A DNA stretch of 11,294 nucleotides from Chloroflexota bacterium (GTDB taxonomy: Bacteria > Chloroflexota > Limnocylindria > Limnocylindrales > CSP1-4): positions 1-11,294 of the forward strand of contig JADGQH010000083.1 of NCBI GenBank assembly GCA_017881985.1, in the 5' to 3' direction. The notes below the pieces were generated by a model. It was not told the DNA's origin. It was given only the letters and a program-made list of their open reading frames with translations, and searched no databases. Position 1 is the stretch's first letter, and every line of letters starts with the position of its first letter. The translations under genes and the position numbers were made by a program. Of the stretch, positions 6,973 to 11,294 are shown piece by piece.

Positions 6973-6998
6973 CGAGCCCGCCGGAGACGGCGGGCTCG
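6973..6998. terminator. Bidirectional hairpin terminator between convergent genes
   Basis: An 11-bp perfect stem (arms CGAGCCCGCCG and CGGCGGGCTCG) encloses a GAGA tetraloop. It lies 28 bp after the binding-protein stop and about 65 bp beyond the stop of the convergent membrane-protein gene. It lacks a T-run on either strand, as is common in very GC-rich bacteria, so it is either an L-shaped terminator or an RNA 3'-end stabiliser. Symmetry lets it serve both convergent transcripts. The rest of the 119-bp gap shows nothing I can name. Confidence 0.75.
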
Positions 6999-7063
6999 TC
7001 GATTCCGGGACCGCCGACCGAGCCCTGCAGAGCCGTGGGGACCGCGCCGGCCCGCGGCCGGGA

Positions 7064-8038
7064 CTACCGAACCGACGGGGCCGCGCCCGCCGGCGCTCGA
7101 CGCCAGCCGAGCCGCAGGAGCGCGATCGCGCCGCCGGCCGAGGTCAGGACCAGGATGACGACATGGACCAGCACGGCCAGCGCGACCGCCGGGTCCGCGC
7201 CGACGCCGAAGACGGCCGCGACCTGGACCGCCGCCAGCTCGAACGTCCCGAGGTAGCCGGGTCCGGCCGGGATTGCCGTCGCCAGGGAGACGCCCGCGGC
7301 CAGGAGGGCGGCCTGCCCCCAGGTCAGCTCGACGCCGACGGCCTGGCCCGCCGCCGCGAACGCGACGACCGTGGCGCTCCAGGCGACGACGCTCCAGGCG
7401 ACGGCGACCGCCACGGTCCGCGGCCGCCCGGCCACGGCCAGCCCGCCGCGGAGCCGGCCGGCAAGGCGGATCACGGACGGCCATCGCTCCACGGCCGCGA
7501 GGACGCGGTCCGCGTACGGCAGCCGATGCGCGACCAGGGCGACGGCGAGCGCCACCACGAGCAGCCCCGTGAGGCCCACGCCCACGAGCACGGCGCTCGC
7601 CACGATTCCCCGGACGTGGAGCAGGAGGATCGCCGCCGACGCGATCGCCACGAGGACCACCGTATCGACGACGCGCTCGACGACGATCGTGCCGAGGGTC
7701 GTGGCGCGGCTCATCCCCTCACGGTCGCCCAGGTAGTGGCTGCGCACAAGCTCGCCCAGGCGGGCCGGCAGGACGTTGTTGGCGAGGTAGCCGACCAGCA
7801 GGTAGCCGAGCACCGGCACGAACCGGACGGGCTGGATGGGGGCCAGCAGCCCCTGCCAGCGGATCGTCCGGCATGCCACGTCGATCCCGATGAAGGCCGC
7901 GACGGCGAGCACCCAGGCCGGGGTCGCGTTCCCGAGCACCCGCCCGACCGCCGCGACGTCGATCTGTCGAACCACGAGCGCAAGCGCAACGACCGAGATT
8001 GCGATCCCGATCCCGCCGCGAATCAGCGATCGGCGCAT
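7064..8038 (-). CDS. LPG_synthase_TM/UPF0104 family integral membrane protein (flippase-like)
   Basis: A 324-residue polytopic membrane protein of the family that includes the membrane domain of lysylphosphatidylglycerol synthase (MprF) and many stand-alone proteins called flippase-like or UPF0104. Hallmarks are the RTIRWQGLLAP segment (57-67), NNVLPARLGELVRSHYL (87-103), an ERVVDTVVL span (121-129) and the late PAGPGYLGTFE motif (257-267). About eight hydrophobic spans alternate with short Arg-rich loops, and the C-terminal tail is basic and short. There is no soluble aminoacyl-transferase domain, so it is not a complete MprF. The start is ATG at 8038, 31 bp after the stop of the glycosyltransferase gene, so the two very likely form an operon. 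Stand-alone members often sit beside GT2 enzymes, which suggests movement or modification of a lipid-linked sugar. Transport itself is inference. Confidence 0.88.
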   Translation of the reverse strand: MRRSLIRGGIGIAISVVALALVVRQIDVAAVGRVLGNATPAWVLAVAAFIGIDVACRTIRWQGLLAPIQPVRFVPVLGYLLVGYLANNVLPARLGELVRSHYLGDREGMSRATTLGTIVVERVVDTVVLVAIASAAILLLHVRGIVASAVLVGVGLTGLLVVALAVALVAHRLPYADRVLAAVERWPSVIRLAGRLRGGLAVAGRPRTVAVAVAWSVVAWSATVVAFAAAGQAVGVELTWGQAALLAAGVSLATAIPAGPGYLGTFELAAVQVAAVFGVGADPAVALAVLVHVVILVLTSAGGAIALLRLGWRRAPAGAAPSVR

Positions 8039-8069
8039 GCGCCCGCGCAGCCTCGTCCGCCGGGCCGGT

Positions 8070-8870
8070 TCAGTCGCGCGGCGCGCGTGGTGTCAGCTTC
8101 GGCGAGGGCCGGACGCGGACCCGGTGGAGCACGAACCGGGCGACGACTCGCAGCGTCGAGAGCCCGTAGACCACGCTCCGCCTGAAGCCGACGGAGCTCG
8201 CCTCCTCGAAGTAGCGCGTCGGGACGGCGATCTCGCCGATCCGGAACCCCCCCGCCGCCACGACCTGGGAGACCAGCTCCTGGTCGAACACGAAGTCGTC
8301 GGAGTTGCGGTGATACGGGATCGTCTCGAGGAGTCGCCGCGAGTAGGCCCGGAAGCCGGTGTGATACTCGGAGAGCCGCAGCCCGAAGGCGAAGTTCTCG
8401 AGGGCCGTCAGGAAGCGGTTGGAGATGAACTTCCAGGTCGGCATGCCGCCGGCCCGCGGATCACCGAGGAAGCGGCTGCCGAGCATGAGGTCCGCGTCCC
8501 CGCGCAGGATCGGCTCCACGAGCGCCGGAATGCGGGTCGCGTCGTACTGGTAGTCGGGGTGCAGCATGATCACGACCTCGGCACCCATCTCCAGGGCCGC
8601 GTCGTAGCACGTCTTCTGGTTGCCGCCGTAGCCGCGGTTCTGGCGGTGGACGATCACGTCCAGGCCGAGCTGCTTCGCGATCTCGACCGTCTCGTCGCGA
8701 CTCACGTCGTCGACGAGGATGATCCGCTCCACGAGGTCGTGGGGGATGTCGGCGTAGGTCCGCTCCAGGGTCCGGGCCGCGTTGTAGGCGGGCATCACGA
8801 TCACGATGCGGTGGCCCGCCATCGCCTCGCGGGCGGCGGCGTCATGCGGCTGGCGGCCCTGCTGCTCCAT
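8070..8870 (-). CDS. Family 2 glycosyltransferase, dolichol/polyprenyl-phosphate mannose synthase-like
   Basis: A 266-residue GT-A fold enzyme expected to transfer a sugar from a nucleotide donor to polyprenyl phosphate or another lipid at the cytoplasmic membrane face. Motifs in order are the nucleotide-binding IVIVMPAYNAARTLE (22-36), ILVDDVSRDET (51-61), NRGYGGNQKTCYDAAL (78-93) and the metal/acceptor motif HPDYQYD (104-110), where DPM1-like enzymes have a DxD-type motif. LGSRFLG (130-136), SEYHTGFRAYSR (167-178) and DDFVFDQEL (191-199) follow. No C-terminal membrane spans are present, so it would be a soluble or peripheral type. The ATG at 8870 is preferred because a -10-like TACGCT lies 6 nt upstream (leaderless). 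A GTG at 8897 would lengthen it by 9 residues. ATG 8822 with GAGG close by would give a 250-residue protein starting just before the catalytic fold. Start uncertain, family secure. Confidence 0.88.
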   Translation of the reverse strand: MEQQGRQPHDAAAREAMAGHRIVIVMPAYNAARTLERTYADIPHDLVERIILVDDVSRDETVEIAKQLGLDVIVHRQNRGYGGNQKTCYDAALEMGAEVVIMLHPDYQYDATRIPALVEPILRGDADLMLGSRFLGDPRAGGMPTWKFISNRFLTALENFAFGLRLSEYHTGFRAYSRRLLETIPYHRNSDDFVFDQELVSQVVAAGGFRIGEIAVPTRYFEEASSVGFRRSVVYGLSTLRVVARFVLHRVRVRPSPKLTPRAPRD

Positions 8871-8876
8871 CCGCGA

Positions 8877-8882
8877 AGCGTA
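8877..8882 (-). promoter_or_regulatory. -10-like box for a leaderless glycosyltransferase transcript
   Basis: Read on the minus strand, TACGCT (within GTTACGCTTCG) lies 6 nt before the ATG at 8870. The same hexamer sits at nearly the same distance before the acetyltransferase ATG at 1335. The spacing predicts a transcript starting at or next to the start codon. No Shine-Dalgarno sequence is present, and no convincing -35 was found. Support is by analogy between two sites only. Confidence 0.4.
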
Positions 8883-8981
8883 ACGACTTGGCGGCACGCG
8901 TGGACGATTCGGGCAGAGGGCGGCGATGGACCGCGCCCACCCCGATCGGCGAGAATGCCGCCACCCTCACGGAGAACCCCA

Positions 8982-9587
8982 ATGTTCGAGCGACTCTTCG
9001 GCGCCCGGGGCCAGGATCCGGCCACGGCTTCACGCGTCCCGCCGGGTCAGTACCTCACCGAGAAGTTTCCGGTCCTCCACTACGGCAGCGTGCCGAAGGC
9101 CGACCTGGCGGCCTGGGACCTCCGCGTCCACGGGCTGGTCGGCACGCCGCTCACGTTCACCTGGGACCAGTTCCAGGCGCTGCCGCGCGCCGGGATGACC
9201 GCGGACATCCACTGCGTGACGCGCTGGTCCAAGCTGGACACGACCTGGCAGGGCGTGCCGATCCGGGCGATCCTGGAGATGGCCCAGGTCCTGCCCGAGG
9301 CGACCCACGTGCTCGTCCACTGCGAGCAGGGCTACACCACGAACCTGCCGCTCGAGGTCCTCGGCGATGCGGACGTCCTGCTGGCGGACCGGTACGAGGG
9401 GCAGCCGCTCGAGCCCGAGCACGGCTATCCGCTCCGCCTCGTCGTCCCCAAGCGCTACTTCTGGAAGAGCGCGAAATGGGTCCGGGCGCTGGAGTTCCTG
9501 GACCACGACATCCGCGGCTTCTGGGAGCGCTACGGCTACAACAACGACGCCGACCCGTGGAAGGAGGAGCGCTTCAGCGAGGAGTGA
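8982..9587 (+). CDS. Compact sulfite oxidase-like molybdopterin oxidoreductase
   Basis: A 201-residue protein with the molybdopterin-binding fold of sulfite oxidase (Oxidored_molyb, PF00174). It opens with VPPGQYLTEKFPVLHYGSVP (19-38) and WDLRVHGLVGTPLTFTWDQF (45-64). The core motif DIHCVTRWSKLDTTW (75-89) holds the presumed Mo-ligating Cys78. The cofactor-contact segment RLVVPKRYFWKSAKWVRALEF follows, then a WERYGYNN C-terminus. There is no Tat or Sec signal, no heme b5 domain and no dimerisation domain, so it is far smaller than classical sulfite oxidases and probably cytoplasmic. Family members of this size are widespread but functionally undefined. The true substrate (sulfite, an oxidised amino acid, another S- or N-oxide) is unknown, and no electron-partner gene is adjacent. 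Start: GGAGAA at 8971-8976, 5 nt before ATG 8982. A weak -10-like GAGAAT lies at 8951-8956. It is divergent from the glycosyltransferase across 111 bp and ends 18 bp from the convergent regulator gene. Confidence 0.9.
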   Translation: MFERLFGARGQDPATASRVPPGQYLTEKFPVLHYGSVPKADLAAWDLRVHGLVGTPLTFTWDQFQALPRAGMTADIHCVTRWSKLDTTWQGVPIRAILEMAQVLPEATHVLVHCEQGYTTNLPLEVLGDADVLLADRYEGQPLEPEHGYPLRLVVPKRYFWKSAKWVRALEFLDHDIRGFWERYGYNNDADPWKEERFSEE

Positions 9588-9605
9588 CCGAGGCGTGCGC
9601 GCGCT

Positions 9606-10199
9606 TCAGGCCTTCGCGTCCGCCAGGTCGGCACGGCGGTGGCGCGGGTAGATGATCAGGAGGCTGCCGGGGCCGTCCCCGATGTTCTCGACGTCGTGGG
9701 GGATGCTCGGGTCCCAGGCCAGGTAGTCGCCCGGCCCCAGCTCGAGGGTGTGCTCGCCCTGCGTCATGCGCCAGCGACCGCTGAGCACGACGTGATGCTC
9801 GTCGCCCGCGTGCGCGTGGACCCCCGTGCGGTGCCCCGCGGGAACGACGGCCTCGATGATGCAGAGGTCCCGGGACGTGCCGCCGTCGACCTCCGTTGCC
9901 TCCGCGAGGTCCCCTGCCGCCGACCGGGGCCGGTCCGCGGCGCGCACGACGCGCGGGGCGGGGCTGGAGTCCACGAGGAGCCACGCCATGGGAACGTCGA
10001 GCGCCGCTGCGATCTCGCCGAGCGCATCGAGCGAGGGCATCGCCTTCTCGTTCTCGATCTGCGACAGGTAGCCGATGTTGAGGCCGCTTCGCTCCGCGAC
10101 CCGGGCGAGCGTCATGGCCCGCTCGCGACGCCACCGGCGGATCTCCCGACCGACCGGCGGGCGCCTGGCTCCAGTCGGCTGATCTTTGACCTCGCCCAA
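9606..10199 (-). CDS. XRE-family regulator with C-terminal cupin sensor domain
   Basis: A 197-residue transcription factor: helix-turn-helix domain at about 16-72 (GREIRRWRRERAMTLARVAE, then NIGYLSQIENEKAMPSLDAL) joined to a cupin domain at about 113-186. The cupin is metal-competent. Motif 1 reads GVHAHAGDEHHVVLSG, giving His128, His130, Glu134 and Gly141 in the HxH(x3)E(x6)G pattern. Motif 2 ends PHDVEN with His168 and Asn172. Such XRE-cupin proteins (PuuR/SutR-like) usually bind a small metabolite and repress or activate neighbouring catabolic genes. No ATG suits the start: the first in-frame internal ATG is Met29 inside the HTH. I propose TTG at 10199, with GGAGG about 9 nt upstream. Other TTG codons lie a little further upstream in the same frame. 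It is divergent from the F420-reductase-like gene across about 109 bp carrying repeats, so that gene is the likeliest target, with probable autoregulation. Confidence 0.88.
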   Translation of the reverse strand: MGEVKDQPTGARRPPVGREIRRWRRERAMTLARVAERSGLNIGYLSQIENEKAMPSLDALGEIAAALDVPMAWLLVDSSPAPRVVRAADRPRSAAGDLAEATEVDGGTSRDLCIIEAVVPAGHRTGVHAHAGDEHHVVLSGRWRMTQGEHTLELGPGDYLAWDPSIPHDVENIGDGPGSLLIIYPRHRRADLADAKA

Positions 10200-10204
10200 C
10201 CCTC

Positions 10205-10233
10205 TTGACCTCCACGCAACAACATGCGATAGT
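10205..10233 (+). promoter_or_regulatory. Sigma70-type promoter of the F420-reductase-like/dioxygenase genes
   Basis: -35 TTGACC (10205-10210), exactly 17 bp spacer, -10 GATAGT (10228-10233). This is the closest match to the housekeeping consensus in the window. Transcription would start near 10240, giving a leader of about 70 nt before the ATG at 10309. The -35 lies right beside the proposed TTG start of the divergent regulator (10199), so any protein bound here would affect both directions. The leader contains the direct repeats described separately. Confidence 0.7.
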
Positions 10234-10272
10234 TTGCTCGTCAACAGTCTGGTTTGCCAGCAGTCAACAGTC
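10232..10272. repeat. Direct repeats and small palindrome at the promoter start: candidate operator
   Basis: GTTTGC occurs at 10232-10237 and 10252-10257; GTCAACAGTC occurs at 10240-10249 and 10263-10272. The two composite units are thus spaced 20-23 bp apart, about two helical turns. Between them CTGG-TTTG-CCAG (10249-10260) forms a 4-bp inverted repeat. The first GTTTGC overlaps the end of the -10 box and the rest covers the expected transcription start. That placement suits a repressor, with the adjacent XRE-cupin protein the obvious candidate. The region is notably less GC-rich than its surroundings. Binding is inferred. Confidence 0.6.
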
Positions 10273-10308
10273 AAGCCGGATGACAACTCCAGGGAAGGGG
10301 TCGAGGAC

Positions 10309-10956
10309 ATGAAGATCGCGATCATCGGGACAGGCAACGTCGGCCAGGCCATCGGCGGTTCGCTGGTCCGGGCAGGCCACACCGTGACGTTCGCCGCGCG
10401 CGACGGAGCCACCACCAGGCAGGTCGCAGCGACAGCCGGGGCATCGGCTTCCGCGAGCCCGGCCGACGCGGCGCGCGGTGCCGAGGTGATCATTCTCGCG
10501 GTCCCCTACCTGGCCGCGGAGCAGGTCGCCGCGGAGCTCGACGGACAGGCGGCCGGCAAGGTCGTCATCGACGCGACCAACCCCATCAAGGCGGACTATT
10601 CCGGCCTTTCGACAGAGACCGGTGGATCGGGCGCCGAGCGCTTCGCCCAGCTTCTCGAAGGCGCGCACGTCGTGAAGGCATTCAACACGCTTTTCGCATC
10701 CGTCCAGGCCGATCCGGGCGGGCACGGGAGCGCCCTCGACCTGCTGTACGCGACGGACGACGCGTCGGCAAAGGCGGTCGTCATCGCGCTGGCCTCGTCG
10801 CTGGGCCTCCGGCCGGTGAGCGTCGGTCCCCTCGCGGCGTCGCGCGAGCTGGAAGCCATGGCCTGGCTTAACATCCGGCTCCAGATGATCAGCGGCGGCG
10901 ACTGGCGCTCGACCTTCGTCCTCGTGGACGCGCCCGCGGCCGCCACGGCAGCGTAG
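10309..10956 (+). CDS. NADPH-dependent F420 reductase-like NAD(P)-binding protein
   Basis: A 215-residue Rossmann-fold protein of the F420-dependent NADP reductase superfamily (F420_oxidored, PF03807). In true members it moves hydride between NADPH and coenzyme F420 in the cytoplasm. The start MKIAIIGTGNVGQAIGG contains GxGxxG at Gly7, Gly9 and Gly12. The second strand ends AARDGA with Arg31, compatible with the NADPH 2'-phosphate. ILAVPY (62-67), VVIDATNP (85-92) and VVKAFNTLFAS (121-131) are the conserved core, and the C-terminal LEAMAWLNIRLQ helix is as expected. Many relatives carry this annotation without proof that they use F420, so a different substrate is possible. Purine-rich GGGAAGGGG and GAGG lie upstream of the ATG at 10309. 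It is driven by the promoter at 10205-10233, probably under the XRE-cupin regulator, and is followed 11 bp later by a dioxygenase gene. Confidence 0.85.
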   Translation: MKIAIIGTGNVGQAIGGSLVRAGHTVTFAARDGATTRQVAATAGASASASPADAARGAEVIILAVPYLAAEQVAAELDGQAAGKVVIDATNPIKADYSGLSTETGGSGAERFAQLLEGAHVVKAFNTLFASVQADPGGHGSALDLLYATDDASAKAVVIALASSLGLRPVSVGPLAASRELEAMAWLNIRLQMISGGDWRSTFVLVDAPAAATAA

Positions 10957-10967
10957 GTGGCGACCAC

Positions 10968-11294
10968 ATGACCGATCTCTCCTCGGACTGGAGCCCGACG
11001 ACGGCCGCGCCGGCGCCGGGTTCCTCGCCGGCCGGGCCCATGCCGGCCATCTACCTCGGGCACGGGGCGCCGCCACTCCTCGAGGACGAGGAGTGGATGG
11101 GCGAGCTCGGGGCGTGGGGCGCCTCGCTTCCGCGACCACGCTCCATCCTCATCGTGAGCGCGCACTGGCAGACCGCGCCGGTCGCGCTCAGCGCGACGGG
11201 GCGCGTGCCGCTGGTCTACGACTTCTACGGCTTCCCGGAGCACTACTACCGGATGACCTACGACGCGCCCGGGGCGCCGGACCTCGCGGCGCGG
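10968..11294 (+). CDS. DODA/YgiD-type class III extradiol dioxygenase (cut by right edge)
   Basis: The first 109 residues of a protein of the LigB/4,5-DOPA-extradiol-dioxygenase family, non-heme metal enzymes that open catechol-type aromatic rings. After a 24-residue Pro/Ser/Ala-rich leader comes MPAIYLGHGAPPLLEDEEW (25-43), holding the first metal-ligand histidine (His32). Next is RSILIVSAHWQT with the second (His66), then the conserved YDFYGFPEHYYRMTYDAPG. The remaining ligands and the C-terminal half lie beyond the edge; full proteins are about 260 residues. The ATG at 10968 has GGTGG 7 nt upstream. ATG 11040 (Met25) is where typical relatives begin, so the leader may be untranslated or a local extension. 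It is 11 bp after the F420-reductase-like gene and almost certainly shares its transcript. Substrate unknown. Confidence 0.88.
   Translation, partial: MTDLSSDWSPTTAAPAPGSSPAGPMPAIYLGHGAPPLLEDEEWMGELGAWGASLPRPRSILIVSAHWQTAPVALSATGRVPLVYDFYGFPEHYYRMTYDAPGAPDLAAR

Noticed and set aside
5433..7484. 683-codon open frame on the minus strand through the permease, binding-protein and terminator region
   Set aside because: It runs antisense to two recognised genes and through the hairpin terminator, and has a low-complexity Gly/Arg-rich translation.
7064..8038. Full lysylphosphatidylglycerol synthase (MprF)
   Set aside because: Only the membrane domain is present; no aminoacyl-phosphatidylglycerol synthase domain follows, as the frame stops at 7064.
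7836..8980. N-terminal extension of the sulfite oxidase-like frame upstream to 7836
   Set aside because: The upstream part is antisense to the membrane protein and glycosyltransferase; the conserved fold starts just after ATG 8982, which has a ribosome binding site.
9588..9605. Terminator between the convergent sulfite oxidase-like and regulator genes
   Set aside because: The 18-bp gap has no inverted repeat; only a short alternating GC run (gcgcgc) is seen, so no terminator can be claimed.
10200..10493. Long N-terminal extension of the XRE-cupin frame up to 10493
   Set aside because: It would overlap the divergent Rossmann-fold gene and cover its promoter; XRE-cupin proteins begin shortly before the HTH.

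Overview
The window looks like chromosomal DNA from a very GC-rich bacterium. Nearly every third codon position is G or C, and long shadow reading frames run opposite the real genes. The gene mix is an archaeal-type ATP-dependent DNA ligase, a putative coenzyme F420 enzyme, a second protein with an F420-reductase-type fold, and several starts that look leaderless. This fits an uncultured Chloroflexota lineage or an actinobacterium. I favour Chloroflexota weakly; the sequence alone does not decide it. No rRNA, tRNA, CRISPR array, insertion sequence or phage gene is visible, and no gap between genes exceeds about 120 bases.

Left part (1-2256): a DNA ligase gene on the minus strand runs off the left edge. 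It is divergent from a GNAT acetyltransferase gene across only 26 bp, and both seem to use -10 boxes sharing a GTATAC palindrome, with start codons at or near the transcript 5' end. A 96-residue alanine-rich protein of unknown function follows the acetyltransferase.

Centre (2257-6998): a probable operon begins after a 58-bp gap holding a perfect 16-bp palindrome. It encodes a luciferase-like (LLM) flavin/F420 oxidoreductase and then a complete OpuC/OsmU-type osmoprotectant ABC importer: ATPase with CBS-like tail, two permeases overlapping by ATGA, and a lipoprotein binding protein. The binding-protein gene has its own -10 box and the best ribosome binding site in the window. A strong hairpin at 6973-6998 separates it from the convergent genes to the right.

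Right-centre (7064-8870, minus strand): a family 2 glycosyltransferase of the dolichol-phosphate-mannose-synthase type is followed by a UPF0104/LPG_synthase_TM-type membrane protein. Together they suggest polyprenyl-phosphate or lipid glycosylation at the membrane.

Right part (8982-11294): a compact signal-less sulfite-oxidase-fold molybdopterin protein converges on an XRE-cupin regulator. The regulator is divergent from an F420-dependent-NADP-reductase-like gene, which is followed 11 bp later by a DODA-type extradiol dioxygenase cut by the right edge. The divergent region carries a near-consensus promoter (TTGACC-17-GATAGT) followed by direct repeats and a small palindrome, a plausible operator for the XRE-cupin protein. 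I see no clear new multi-gene system. The most interesting points are this regulatory module, the overlapping leaderless divergent promoters, and the LLM enzyme in the osmolyte-transporter operon.
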